From: Geomicrobium sediminis
Lineage (GTDB): Bacteria; Bacillota; Bacilli; Bacillales; Marinococcaceae
Direction: 5' to 3'
NCBI RefSeq assembly: GCF_016908595.1
Contig: NZ_JAFBEC010000005.1
Coordinates: 217,349-281,348, forward strand
DNA: 64,000 nt
Shown here one piece after another: positions 1 through 8,904 of this stretch (position 1 is its first letter; every line of letters begins with the position of its first letter). The translations under genes and the position numbers were made by a program. The notes beneath the pieces were generated by a model. That model saw only the letters and a program-made list of their open reading frames with translations. It did not search any database and was not told the origin of the DNA.

Positions 1-24
1 AACTCCAAGCTTTATCCTACTCAC
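1..24 (-). CDS. start of a gene leaving the window (unidentified)
   Basis: On the minus strand a strong ribosome site (AAAGGAGGAGG, about 30-40) lies 5 bases before a GTG at 24-22, which opens a frame with MSRIKLGV up to the edge. Only eight codons are visible, so no function can be given. A CcpA-like site lies upstream at 78-91, which would fit a catabolic gene. The ATG inside the ribosome site reads straight into TGA and is not a start. Confidence 0.35.
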
Positions 25-77
25 TTCATCCTCCTCCTTTCTATCTGCATTACAGTAGATGCAAAATCCATACCAAA

Positions 78-91
78 TGAAAGCGCTTACG
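78..91. promoter_or_regulatory. candidate cre (CcpA) site
   Basis: TGAAAGCGCTTACG matches the catabolite-responsive element consensus (TGWAANCGNTNWCA) except for the last base. It lies about 55 bases upstream of the partial minus-strand gene at the left edge. Binding is inferred from the motif alone. Confidence 0.4.
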
Positions 92-119
92 ATAAAGGCG
101 TTACCGTTGGATTTATAAC

Positions 120-148
120 CCACATTTGAATTAATAATTCAAATGTGG
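120..148. terminator. stem-loop between divergent genes
   Basis: Perfect 13-base inverted repeat (CCACATTTGAATT / AATTCAAATGTGG) with a 3-base loop. It sits between the divergent starts of the left-edge gene and the patatin gene and has no clean T-run on either side. It may be an operator rather than a terminator. Confidence 0.4.
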
Positions 149-272
149 ATTCTTATTCATTCTTCATGTAATTTGACAACCTTTTCACCCATTTCTCGAT
201 AAAATGTTGCATATCCTTTCTGCATTTACCTTTATGGGATGAGCATATGCTAAAAAAAATGAGGTGAACTCT

Positions 273-1202
273 ATGAAAGCTGATGGCGTTTTTGAAGGTG
301 GAGGCATTCGTGGGATTGCGTTTGCAGGTGCCCTTCAAGCAATGGAAGAACATGATGTTGAATGGGTCCGGTTAGCAGGCACTTCAGTCGGCTCAATTAT
401 CGCTGCGCTCCTTGCTGCTGGATACTCAAGTCAAGAAATTCGTAAGCTATTACTCGACTTTGACTACCACCAACTTAAAGGACGCACATGGCTCAATCGC
501 ATTCCGATTATTGGAAACGTAATTCATTTATTTGTTCATTTAGGATTCTATAACAACGATTACTTGGAGCGATGGATTCATGAACGTCTTTTATCTAAAG
601 GTGTGCAAACCTTTGCAGACTTACCAGAAGAACGACTAAAAATCATTGCCTCAGATATTACAAACGGTCAAATGATTGTATTTCCTGATGACCTGGACCG
701 TTATGGCATTGATATCGAGCAGTTCAACATTTCAAAAGCGGTTGCGATGAGTACGTCACTTCCATTCTTTTATCGTCCTGTCGTTTGGCGTACAAACAAC
801 GCTAAAAAATCCTATATTATTGATGGAGGGATTTTGAGTAATTTTCCAATTTGGTTATTTGACCGTGAAAATCCTGAATTTCCAACGTTCGGTTTCCATT
901 TCGTCAAAGATGAAGTTCATGTACAAGCAACGATTGCAACTCCCATTCACCTTGCCAAAAGCATCTTCAAAACGATGATGCAAGCTCATGATATGAAGTA
1001 CTTTACCGCATCCACTTCAGATCGTACGATTAAAATTCCAACCGGCGATATTACTGCTACTGACTTTGATCTATCAGAAGACATGCTTGCCTTCCTTTAC
1101 CAATCGGGCTACGATTCCGCTAAGAAATTCCTGTCAAAATGGGATTTTGAAGCGCATAAACGAAAACGTATATTGGAAAAGACTCAAGACGGCTCAACGT
1201 GA
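273..1202 (+). CDS. patatin-like phospholipase family protein
   Basis: A 309-residue serine lipid acyl hydrolase of the patatin family. The oxyanion loop GGGIRG is near residues 9-14, the nucleophile elbow GTSVG near 35-39, and the catalytic Asp in IIDGG near 185; together these form the family's Ser-Asp dyad. There is no signal peptide, so the protein should be cytosolic or peripheral on the membrane. I chose the ATG at 273 because GAGGTG (261-266) forms its ribosome site; the in-frame GTG at 264 lies inside that site. The last 19 bases overlap the convergent metal exporter gene. The natural lipid substrate is unknown. Confidence 0.85.
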   Translation: MKADGVFEGGGIRGIAFAGALQAMEEHDVEWVRLAGTSVGSIIAALLAAGYSSQEIRKLLLDFDYHQLKGRTWLNRIPIIGNVIHLFVHLGFYNNDYLERWIHERLLSKGVQTFADLPEERLKIIASDITNGQMIVFPDDLDRYGIDIEQFNISKAVAMSTSLPFFYRPVVWRTNNAKKSYIIDGGILSNFPIWLFDRENPEFPTFGFHFVKDEVHVQATIATPIHLAKSIFKTMMQAHDMKYFTASTSDRTIKIPTGDITATDFDLSEDMLAFLYQSGYDSAKKFLSKWDFEAHKRKRILEKTQDGST

Positions 1203-2053
1203 ACGAGGACACCTATCGCTTCATGTTCTTCAATCATTCGTTTTTCGACAGCTGTTGAAATGTTATGCGCATCGACAATATCAAGTCTACGATCAACTGC
1301 AATGACGACTTCCACTGCACTACTACTTCCATAATAACGCGCTTTCACTTCTTTGACTTGTTCAACTTCACTGATTGACAAGATCGTATTTCGAAAAGCT
1401 TGTAACTCCTGCTCCTGAAAACCATCGGTTAAGTGATACGTTGCTTTACGAAAAATGTCAAAGGCCGTCTTACAAATAATTCCACCGAAAATGACCGCCA
1501 ACACAACATCTAACCATGGCAATCCAAACTGTGCACCTAAAATTCCTAACGTTGCTGCAGCACTAACGAGCGCATCAGATAGGTTGTCTTTTGCAACAGA
1601 TTGGATTGCTTGGCTTTTGATTTGTTTTCCTAACTTGGCGTTGTAGCGATACACACCCATCATTACAATGAAACTCACGGTCCCGACCCAAGCCGCTGTT
1701 GGATCAGGCTTGACCACTTCTCCTGAAAACAAGTTCATCATTGCTTCAAATAGTACGTGCAAACCGATCAGCATGATAATAAATGATGCGACAAGTGATG
1801 CGACTGTTTCTGCGCGAAAATGACCGTACGGATGATTGTGATCTGGTGGTCTTTGCGCAATACGTAATCCGATTAAAACTGCGATTGAAACGATAATATC
1901 CGTTGCATTGTTTAGACCATCTGCTCGTAAAGCGGCTGAACTTGTGATGTAAGCAACCCAAATCTTTACAACAGCTAGTAAAATATAGGTGACTAAACTT
2001 AAATATGCCCCTCGCTCACCGCGCTTCAAATCAGAATAACGCTTTTGTTCCAT
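1184..2053 (-). CDS. cation diffusion facilitator exporter (MneS/YeaB-like)
   Basis: A 289-residue CDF-family proton/metal antiporter with about six membrane helices and a cytosolic C-terminal domain (roughly residues 210-289). The helix-2 metal motif reads ADGLNNATD, with Asn-Asp where zinc CDFs have His-Ser, and is followed by HPYGHFRAET. This pattern, the length and the N-terminus (YSDLKRGERGAYLS) resemble the B. subtilis manganese exporter YeaB/MneS as I remember it, so Mn(II) export is the best guess. A GGGGAG ribosome site precedes the ATG. It appears monocistronic and overlaps the patatin gene tail to tail. Confidence 0.85.
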   Translation of the reverse strand: MEQKRYSDLKRGERGAYLSLVTYILLAVVKIWVAYITSSAALRADGLNNATDIIVSIAVLIGLRIAQRPPDHNHPYGHFRAETVASLVASFIIMLIGLHVLFEAMMNLFSGEVVKPDPTAAWVGTVSFIVMMGVYRYNAKLGKQIKSQAIQSVAKDNLSDALVSAAATLGILGAQFGLPWLDVVLAVIFGGIICKTAFDIFRKATYHLTDGFQEQELQAFRNTILSISEVEQVKEVKARYYGSSSAVEVVIAVDRRLDIVDAHNISTAVEKRMIEEHEAIGVLVHVEPS

Positions 2054-2272
2054 CGCTACTCCCCACCCTCACAATCTTGTAATCGAAGCTTAGCAAAGCC
2101 AAATCAAGTGGGTCTACAGAAACCTTTTTCTCCAAAAGCAAACCTATGTTGCATCGTAAACAATGTTGGTCAGTAGAAACTCCTTATGTATCAAAGGGTT
2201 CTAGATTGCTCCTGAACAAGTCCGATCAACTAAATGATCGAAAAACCGTATGAAAAATATTTTTACACACAA

Positions 2273-2306
2273 AAGAAGGAGGGACATGTAGACTGTCTCT
2301 CCTTCC
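2273..2306 (-). terminator. terminator of the ugp operon region
   Basis: Hairpin just after the binding-protein stop. AGAAGGAGGGACA pairs with TGTCTCTCCTTC across a short loop and is followed by TTTT on the minus strand. Confidence 0.65.
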
Positions 2307-2314
2307 TTCTGCCT

Positions 2315-3607
2315 TTAGTTCAATAACCCATTAATTCGTTCTGTCGCTTCATCAAGAGCTTCTTGAGTAGTAACGTCTTCTTGAATGAGTGCAGAGGTAA
2401 TTGCGTCTCTTAGAATGTTTTGTGCTTCTGAATAGTTAGCGTTTAATGGTCTTGGTCCAGCATATTCTAATTGGTCTACAGCAACTTTAAATTGTGGAAC
2501 TTCCTCATACAAAGCTTGCATCTCATCACTTTCAATGGCAGATTGTCTCATTGGTAAATACCCCGTGTTTTGGCTAGCTGTGATCGTTTGCTCTGGCTCA
2601 GTCATCCATTTGATAAATTCCCAAGCAGCTGTTTTTTCTTCTTCAGGATGACTCGAGATCATAACGAGATTCGCGCCACCTGTAGGCGTGCCAAATTGTT
2701 CGTTCTTCGGCATAAATGCAGTATTTAATTCAAAGCCATTTTCTTCGGCAATGGACATGTAATTCGTTAGATCTGCTGTTGAACTAAACGCCATTGCAGA
2801 TTGTTGATTTGAGAAGTCTTGCAATGCGATTTGACCTGCTTCATCACCTGTTGGTACTTTAATGCTCCCACTGTCATACATCCCTTTAATGTAGTCGACT
2901 GCTTCAACGCCAGGTGCTTCATTAAAGCTAGCTTCTGTCTCATCTTCATTTAAGACCGATCCACCGCTTTGCTTAACAAAAGCCTCGTAGAACCAGACGT
3001 TAACTGGCAGTGTGATCCCCACTCGACCTTCATCATTAGATAGCGTTTCTGAGTATTGCTCAAATTCTTCCCACGTTTGTGGACCTTCAGGGTCCAACCC
3101 TTCCTCTTCTAATAACGTCTTGTTTAAGTAAAGAATCGGTGTACTTCTTAAATATGGTAATCCGTAAATGCCATCATTGACGTAGGAATTGCCCATCAAC
3201 CCTTCGACAAAGTCATCTAAGTCTACATCATCATTTTCAATGTAAGGTGTCAAATCCTCGGTCATTCCTGCCTCAGCAAACGCCCCCATCGATGCAATTT
3301 CATTTAACGTGACGTGAGGCGCATTCCCTGCAGCAACACTTGCTTGTGTCTGTGAGTGAAGATCAGCATAATCCCCTTGATAATGGGCATTAACGACGAT
3401 CTCATCTTGAGAAGCATTAAACTCTTCAACAAGCGCCTCGTTGTTCTCACCAATTTTGTCACCAAACGCATACCAAAATTCAATCTCTACCGGACCGTCT
3501 CCAGATGGCGTTGACTGTGCAGCACTCTCCTCTGACTCATTTGTACAACCTCCAAGAATAAGTGCTGCTGATGAAGCAATTGCAAATGCTAGTGGATAAT
3601 TTCGCAT
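2315..3607 (-). CDS. ugpB: ABC transporter solute-binding lipoprotein (UgpB-like)
   Basis: A 430-residue extracellular binding protein of the carbohydrate/glycerol-3-phosphate family (SBP_bac_1). The signal peptide ends in the lipobox LILGGC near residue 20, so it should be lipid-anchored. The mature chain is strongly acidic, as expected for an alkaliphile or halophile. AAAGGAGG stands 9 bases before the ATG. As written it follows two permease genes in a ugp-type cluster. The family and context favour sn-glycerol-3-phosphate or glycerophosphodiesters, but the ligand cannot be read from sequence and a sugar remains possible. Confidence 0.8.
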   Translation of the reverse strand: MRNYPLAFAIASSAALILGGCTNESEESAAQSTPSGDGPVEIEFWYAFGDKIGENNEALVEEFNASQDEIVVNAHYQGDYADLHSQTQASVAAGNAPHVTLNEIASMGAFAEAGMTEDLTPYIENDDVDLDDFVEGLMGNSYVNDGIYGLPYLRSTPILYLNKTLLEEEGLDPEGPQTWEEFEQYSETLSNDEGRVGITLPVNVWFYEAFVKQSGGSVLNEDETEASFNEAPGVEAVDYIKGMYDSGSIKVPTGDEAGQIALQDFSNQQSAMAFSSTADLTNYMSIAEENGFELNTAFMPKNEQFGTPTGGANLVMISSHPEEEKTAAWEFIKWMTEPEQTITASQNTGYLPMRQSAIESDEMQALYEEVPQFKVAVDQLEYAGPRPLNANYSEAQNILRDAITSALIQEDVTTQEALDEATERINGLLN

Positions 3608-3628
3608 CAGATGATGCCTCCTTTTACG

Positions 3629-4456
3629 TTATTTCACACCGGTGTACACAAATGCACGAATAATATGACGTTGTGCGATAAAAAAGATAATCAGAATCGG
3701 TACAACGAGAATCATGTTGCCGGCCATCATAATGTGCCACGCAACACCACCTTCAACGTTAGTAAGCGCAGAAATTCCTACCGGCAACGTCCGGCTAGCG
3801 TCCGTTGTCGTCATAACGAGCGGCCAAAAATAATCATTCCAATGCGTAATAAAACTAAATAACAACAATGTAATAATCGTCGGCTTTGCCATCGGCACCA
3901 TAACCATATACATAATTTTCCATTCACTCGCTTGGTCTAAGCGAGCGGCTTCCAACAACTCTTCTGGGACTTGTTTGAACGTCTGTCGAAGCATAAAAAT
4001 CGCAAACGCATTGGCAGCAAACGGTAAAATCAACGCTAGATGTGTATCCAAAAGACCCCAAGAGCTAAATTGCAAATACACTGGAAGAAAGATTAGCTGA
4101 GTAGGGATCATTAATGTAATCATCGTGAGTGCAAACAACACCCGATCTGCAAAAAAACGATACCTTGCAAACGCGTAAGCAGCAGGCACAATCGTGAACA
4201 ATTGCAACACGAGAATCGACAAGGTAACGATAAGGCTGTTCACAAAATACCTAAGAAACGGACCAGAATCCCATGCGAGCGCAAAGTTCTCAAAACGAAT
4301 CGTCTCAGGAATCCATACAGGCGGAAACGTAATCGTTTCACTTAACGATTTAACCGAGGTCACTGCCATCCACACAAATGGTGTGGCAAAGATCGCAATG
4401 ACGATGAGCAAACCGAGTACATTTAATCCTTTTAAAGCAAAGCGACTCGTTTTCAT
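3629..4456 (-). CDS. ugpE: ABC transporter permease (UgpE/MalG type)
   Basis: A 275-residue inner-membrane permease with six predicted helices. The cytosolic coupling loop EELLEAARLDQASEWKI matches the EAA motif that docks on the ATPase. The ATG overlaps the stop of the upstream permease by four bases (ATGA), implying translational coupling. It partners the second permease and the ATPase of the same operon. Substrate assignment is inherited from the cluster. Confidence 0.85.
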   Translation of the reverse strand: MKTSRFALKGLNVLGLLIVIAIFATPFVWMAVTSVKSLSETITFPPVWIPETIRFENFALAWDSGPFLRYFVNSLIVTLSILVLQLFTIVPAAYAFARYRFFADRVLFALTMITLMIPTQLIFLPVYLQFSSWGLLDTHLALILPFAANAFAIFMLRQTFKQVPEELLEAARLDQASEWKIMYMVMVPMAKPTIITLLLFSFITHWNDYFWPLVMTTTDASRTLPVGISALTNVEGGVAWHIMMAGNMILVVPILIIFFIAQRHIIRAFVYTGVK

Positions 4457-5328
4457 TGATAATGCACCCTCCTACTCATGAGGAAGAAATAAAGAACCGT
4501 TAATATCGATAGAACGATTAGTAAGATGACACCTGCTGATGACGCATAACCGAGTTGGAAGAAGCGAAACCCGTATTCATAAATGTAATAGACGAGCGTA
4601 TTGGTTGATTGAAGTGGTCCACCTTGCGTCATGATGTCGATCGTTTCAAATACTTGAAAGCTCCCAATTAGATTCATAATAATTAAGAAAAACAACGTCG
4701 GTGAAATCATCGGAAATGTAATCTTCGCAAATGACGTAAACCGACTACTCTGATCTAATGCTGCTGCTTCATACAAATGAGGCGGAATGCTCTGTAACCC
4801 TGCAATAATGATCAGTGTATTGAACCCAATGCTTTTCCAAATTGCGACAAGAATAATGGAGTACAACGCGGTTTCAGGTGAAGCAAGCCATTCTGATTGA
4901 GGCAGACCAAACATTTCTAGGCCCCAGTTTAGAAGTCCGTATTGAGGGTCCATTAACCACATCCAAAGCATGGCGATCGATACGAGTGATATAATATGTG
5001 GACTAAAAACCGCACCTTGAACAAATCCATAGAACCTTGTCGGACGATTAATCCAAAGGGCCAGTAGAAGTGCTAAGACTGTCGTAATCCCCACACTAAA
5101 AAACGTAAACACAAACGTATTCTCTAGTGATTTCAGGAATTCGGGATGCTCGCTTAATCCAGCGAAATTATCTAGCCCGACAAATTGTTTGTCCGGGCTA
5201 ATAAAGTCCCATTCATGAAAACTTAAATAAATCATATAGCCAATCGGATAGATAAAAAACAAAACGAATACGATGATCGCAGGAGCGACCATTAGATACG
5301 GTCGAAAACGTTCCAACCAACGACTCAT
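4453..5328 (-). CDS. ugpA: ABC transporter permease (UgpA/MalF type)
   Basis: A 291-residue permease with six predicted helices and the EAA-loop sequence LYEAAALDQSSRFTSF. It forms the heterodimeric channel with the neighbouring permease. Its ATG shares one base with the ATPase stop (TAATG), so the operon is tightly packed. N-terminal residues LMVAPAIIVFVLFFIYP form the first helix typical of the MalF/UgpA class. Confidence 0.85.
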   Translation of the reverse strand: MSRWLERFRPYLMVAPAIIVFVLFFIYPIGYMIYLSFHEWDFISPDKQFVGLDNFAGLSEHPEFLKSLENTFVFTFFSVGITTVLALLLALWINRPTRFYGFVQGAVFSPHIISLVSIAMLWMWLMDPQYGLLNWGLEMFGLPQSEWLASPETALYSIILVAIWKSIGFNTLIIIAGLQSIPPHLYEAAALDQSSRFTSFAKITFPMISPTLFFLIIMNLIGSFQVFETIDIMTQGGPLQSTNTLVYYIYEYGFRFFQLGYASSAGVILLIVLSILTVLYFFLMSRRVHYQ

Positions 5329-6395
5329 TACACTGTACTCCTCACTTTAATTGGAGTCTCCCGATTGAGGTATGGCGCGATGCAACGACCGTTTTCTTTA
5401 AAGTAATAAATATCTTCATTATTAACCGATACAACTAGTTGCTCATCGTCAACGACCGGTTCATTAAACGTCTTCGCATACAACTTCCCTGCGAACGTAT
5501 CCAGTTGATAAATGATTTCTGAACCGAGGGTCTCCCGATTTAAAATCGTACACGGCATTGAAAACTGATCATTTCCCGGGAAATGTCGTAATTTTGCTTT
5601 TTCTGGTCGAAAACCAATCTGTTCGACAGCTTTTTCACTAAAACCCGCAGATGGCAACTGATCGACGGACACAAGATTCATTGGTGGTGTACCGATGAAC
5701 TGTGCTGTAAAGCGATTTGCTGGATAATTGTATAAATCAAGTGGCGGTGCCATCTGCATAATTTCCCCTTGATCTAATAACACAATTTCATCCCCCATAG
5801 ACATTGCTTCTACTTGATCATGGGTGACATACACGAACGTTGTTCCAAGCTTGGCATGGAGTTGAACGAGCTCGGAACGCATTTGTTGCCTTAATTTCGC
5901 ATCAAGATTCGACAACGGCTCATCAAGGATAAAGACATCTGGTTTTTTCACCATGGCTCTAGCGAGTGCCACACGTTGACGTTGCCCTCCTGACAATTTT
6001 TGAGGCTTCTTATTTAAGTAAGGAGTTAGACCAACGATCTCTGCGACTTCTTCAATTAGCTTCTGTCGTTCTGCTTTCGGAACTTTACGGTTTTTCAATC
6101 CAAACTCAATATTGCCTTTCACGCTCATCGTTGGATATAGTGCGTAATTTTGGAATACCATCGATACGTTTCGTTTCCCAGGACTCACATCATTAACGAG
6201 TCGATCACCGATGTAAATGTTTCCTTCCGTTTGTGTTTCAAGTCCTGCAATCATCCGAAGCGTCGTGGATTTCCCACAACCCGATGGACCTACAATGACC
6301 GTAAAAGAACCGTCTTTAATCGTCATGTTCATATCTGGGATAATTGTATCTTCACCATACGTCTTCTTTACGTTTTCAAAACGAATCTCTGCCAT
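5328..6395 (-). CDS. ugpC: ABC transporter ATPase (UgpC/MsmX type)
   Basis: A 355-residue ATPase of the carbohydrate-importer class. Walker A GPSGCGKST is near residues 37-45, the signature LSGGQRQR near 134-141, Walker B VFILDEP follows, and the switch His is in YVTHDQVEAMSMGD. A C-terminal TOBE/MalK-like regulatory domain occupies roughly residues 240-355. AGGAGGTGAG precedes the ATG. Having its own ATPase means the system does not need a shared MsmX-type subunit. Confidence 0.88.
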   Translation of the reverse strand: MAEIRFENVKKTYGEDTIIPDMNMTIKDGSFTVIVGPSGCGKSTTLRMIAGLETQTEGNIYIGDRLVNDVSPGKRNVSMVFQNYALYPTMSVKGNIEFGLKNRKVPKAERQKLIEEVAEIVGLTPYLNKKPQKLSGGQRQRVALARAMVKKPDVFILDEPLSNLDAKLRQQMRSELVQLHAKLGTTFVYVTHDQVEAMSMGDEIVLLDQGEIMQMAPPLDLYNYPANRFTAQFIGTPPMNLVSVDQLPSAGFSEKAVEQIGFRPEKAKLRHFPGNDQFSMPCTILNRETLGSEIIYQLDTFAGKLYAKTFNEPVVDDEQLVVSVNNEDIYYFKENGRCIAPYLNRETPIKVRSTV

Positions 6396-6406
6396 CTGCT
6401 CACCTC

Positions 6407-7234
6407 CTAAGATAAACTGAGCGTTCGTTTTTGATCTTCATAACGTCCGAGTGTATGGAATGGCGTTTCTTGTTTGTACACGTTGTGGTGAATAAATTGA
6501 GCATCCTTAAGGAGTTGATCATCCCCAATTTCATAAAGACTCGTATCGAGCCTTCCATTATGAATCGTTACCAACCTTGCAACTGGATGATCATACACCG
6601 CTGCTGTCTGGATATAGCTCCATTGATTTTGTTTGAAGATGGAATGTACGTGACAATGACCACAGAAATAATAGCCTCCACGTTTATGTGACGTAAGCAG
6701 TTGGTGAACAGCATCCTCACGAACAATCGATCCATTCCATTCAGCAGAACGAGTCGTCGTATTGTATAACGGATGATGGGCAAACACGAAGATCGGAAGG
6801 TCAGTATGTTCATGGACCAATTTCTCAAGCCACTCATACTGCTCAAGATCAATAATTCCACTCCAATCATCAGGTCGCCTTTCCCTTGTCGTATCAAGAA
6901 GTACAATCAACCCTTCTTCCGTCGTAAAGGCTTGGTAACGAGGTTGATTGATTAACACTTCAACTTCTTTCTTACGTAGTGAATACAGGTCGTGATTGCC
7001 AAGCACATGCTTCCAATTTGCTTCTGTTGAGGTAATTTCGTTATAGATTTGCTTAAATTCATCCTGTTTCCCATGGTGCGTCAAATCACCGATGGACAAA
7101 TGATAATCAGCAGGGATACGTAAGAATTCATTCATAAACTTACTGAAGAATCGTTCTCTTGTCGTCTGAAACTCGATACTTTCATTTTCTAAAACTGGAT
7201 AATGCAAATCCCCTATTAACGCCAACGTCAACAT
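6407..7234 (-). CDS. calcineurin-like metallophosphoesterase, first gene of the ugp operon
   Basis: A 275-residue cytosolic binuclear metal phosphoesterase. Motifs in order: GDLHYP, GDLTHHGK, GNHDLY, AHHPLYN and GHCHVHS, the full set of metal ligands for the class III cyclic-nucleotide/GpdQ type. I moved the start to the ATG at 7234 (MLTLALIGDLH) because GGAGGG lies about 6 bases before it. The gene heads the ugp cluster and ends 11 bases before the ATPase start. By position it could cleave imported glycerophosphodiesters, the job of UgpQ in other bacteria. Substrate is inferred only. Confidence 0.8.
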   Translation of the reverse strand: MLTLALIGDLHYPVLENESIEFQTTRERFFSKFMNEFLRIPADYHLSIGDLTHHGKQDEFKQIYNEITSTEANWKHVLGNHDLYSLRKKEVEVLINQPRYQAFTTEEGLIVLLDTTRERRPDDWSGIIDLEQYEWLEKLVHEHTDLPIFVFAHHPLYNTTTRSAEWNGSIVREDAVHQLLTSHKRGGYYFCGHCHVHSIFKQNQWSYIQTAAVYDHPVARLVTIHNGRLDTSLYEIGDDQLLKDAQFIHHNVYKQETPFHTLGRYEDQKRTLSLS

Positions 7235-7320
7235 ATATGATCCCTCCATCAATATGATCAACGTTAGTGTAACGGTTGAATGTTGAGGTCATTTGAATTT
7301 GTGATAAATAAACCAATAAT

Positions 7321-7348
7321 TGTATAAATTTTCTGTTAACAATGTAAA
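7321..7348 (-). promoter_or_regulatory. possible PhoP-like direct repeats upstream of the ugp operon
   Basis: On the minus strand TTTACA, TTAACA and TTTATA(CA) occur in succession about 90 bases upstream of the operon start. They resemble Bacillus Pho boxes (TTAACA repeats), but the spacing (3 and 5 bases) is irregular. Weak evidence. Confidence 0.25.
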
Positions 7349-7360
7349 TCATATAAAAAA

Positions 7361-7377
7361 CCTCCCCTTAGGGAGGT
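7361..7377 (-). terminator. terminator-like hairpin 1
   Basis: CCTCCC / GGGAGG stem with a short loop, followed by TTTTTT on the minus strand. It is the last of three hairpins between the carboxypeptidase gene and the ugp operon promoter, and would protect the ugp promoter from read-through. Confidence 0.6.
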
Positions 7378-7516
7378 CTAGATACTCATCATTCACTTAC
7401 TAGGTGTAGGCGTCTCTACCACAACAGCTATGAATATTCAAATGACTTCATATATGTTGGAATGTTGTCCTCAAATTGAAGATAAATCTTTAAAACCCCA
7501 ACATAAAACTTAAAAG

Positions 7517-7544
7517 TCACCACATAAACGCTTGTATGTGGTGA
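7517..7544. terminator. terminator-like hairpin 2
   Basis: Perfect 10-base stem TCACCACATA / TATGTGGTGA with an 8-base loop. It is flanked by TTTTA or CTTTTAAG on either strand, so it could act in both directions. Confidence 0.5.
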
Positions 7545-7554
7545 TTTTATATCT

Positions 7555-7590
7555 AAATTGAGGGGGTTAACACGGAAATCCCCTCAATTT
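7555..7590. terminator. terminator-like hairpin 3
   Basis: 11-base stem AAATTGAGGGG / CCCCTCAATTT with a 14-base loop, about 55 bases beyond the carboxypeptidase stop on the minus strand. Confidence 0.5.
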
Positions 7591-7644
7591 AACCGTTAGC
7601 ACTTATTCGACACTGTAAATAAACTTCTGATTCAGTACTCACCT

Positions 7645-8733
7645 TTACCATGGCCATAAATCTTTGATCCAATTAAAAAGAGAAAACGATGTGTCTTCAC
7701 TTTCCTTATTCTCACTTTTAGCTTGAACCGTTTGTTCTTCAAATGGGGTTAACAACTCTTCTAAGACTACTTGGTCATCATTTTTTACAACGAGTAAGCC
7801 TCCGTCTTGCACTTCTTTCGTTACGTCATTGGCACGAGCAGTCGTATAAAACATCTCATCTGCTGCCTCGTAGGTTAACCCATCTGAGCCTTGGAACTGC
7901 TCCCCTTCTGGTAATGTTTCAGTGGCGTAATTTTCAAATCCATAACGAAACAACTCAAGTGTGTCACGATACGTATCATCAGCTGTTGGTGCGTTTAGCG
8001 TAATCGCCACCAACTCTGTGTCGTCCACTTCTGCAAATGTGGATAACGTAAAGCCTGACTGCGAGACAAAACCGTTTTTCACCCCGAGAATTTCTTCATG
8101 GTCGCGCACCAATTGATGATGGTTGATGATCGTCGTTTCCCAACTTTCACTCTGCCAATCAAGCGTTTCAATTGCTGCCATTTCCCGGAATTCTTCATTT
8201 TGCATCGCATATTGAGTGAGCGTCGCAAGATCATACGCCGTCGTTACATGATTCTCATGAAATAACCCATGTGGATTCGTAAAATATGTATCTTCTAAAC
8301 CGACCGTGGTTTGTAAATACTCATTAAACTCTTCAATAAATGCTTCTTTAGAACCTGAAAGTTCCAAGGCAACTGCACTACTTGCATCATTACCAGAATT
8401 AATGAGCATTCCTTTTACCAACTGTTCTAAAGGTAATTCCTCATCTTCCATTAAAAAAACCGTCGTCCCGACTACATCAATTGCTTCTTCTGTAATCGTC
8501 ACGTTTGTATCTAAATCGCCTCGTTCTAAAGCCATAATCGTCGTAGCGATCTTCGTAAGGCTCGCCGGATACATCGGCGCATTCCCTTGTTTATCGTAAA
8601 GGACTTCCCCTGATTTGGCGTCCATTAATATTGCTGATTCACTAACTAATTGTGGTTGTTCACTCGCTTCTACTTGTTGAACCCCACCTATGCATATGAA
8701 AGCAAGTACTCCCATTAACCCAACACGTTTCAT
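7645..8733 (-). CDS. serine D-Ala-D-Ala carboxypeptidase (PBP5/DacF class)
   Basis: A 362-residue exported peptidase S11 enzyme that trims the terminal D-Ala of peptidoglycan stems. A signal peptide covers about residues 1-24 (cleavage near VEAS). Active-site motifs are SLTK (nucleophile Ser, in PASLTK), SGN and the third box, which reads KNG in GVKNGF rather than the usual KTG. The C-terminus (FNWIKDLWPW) is amphipathic and aromatic, as in membrane-associated DD-carboxypeptidases. I use the ATG at 8733 because AAGGGTGG precedes it; the track-like upstream start is not needed. Which dac paralogue this is cannot be settled by eye. Confidence 0.85.
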   Translation of the reverse strand: MKRVGLMGVLAFICIGGVQQVEASEQPQLVSESAILMDAKSGEVLYDKQGNAPMYPASLTKIATTIMALERGDLDTNVTITEEAIDVVGTTVFLMEDEELPLEQLVKGMLINSGNDASSAVALELSGSKEAFIEEFNEYLQTTVGLEDTYFTNPHGLFHENHVTTAYDLATLTQYAMQNEEFREMAAIETLDWQSESWETTIINHHQLVRDHEEILGVKNGFVSQSGFTLSTFAEVDDTELVAITLNAPTADDTYRDTLELFRYGFENYATETLPEGEQFQGSDGLTYEAADEMFYTTARANDVTKEVQDGGLLVVKNDDQVVLEELLTPFEEQTVQAKSENKESEDTSFSLFNWIKDLWPW

Positions 8734-8904
8734 TGAACCACCCTTGTCCATAAACTCCATTGGGTAAAATTGTACTGTAAAAAAGTTCGTTTGACGATTT
8801 ACATTTTAGTTACAAAGATTAAAAATATAGTCCTAGATTTTGTTATATTAGACTCATTACTCAAGTGATACATATACTAGTAAAAACTGAAAGGGTGTGA
8901 TTGT

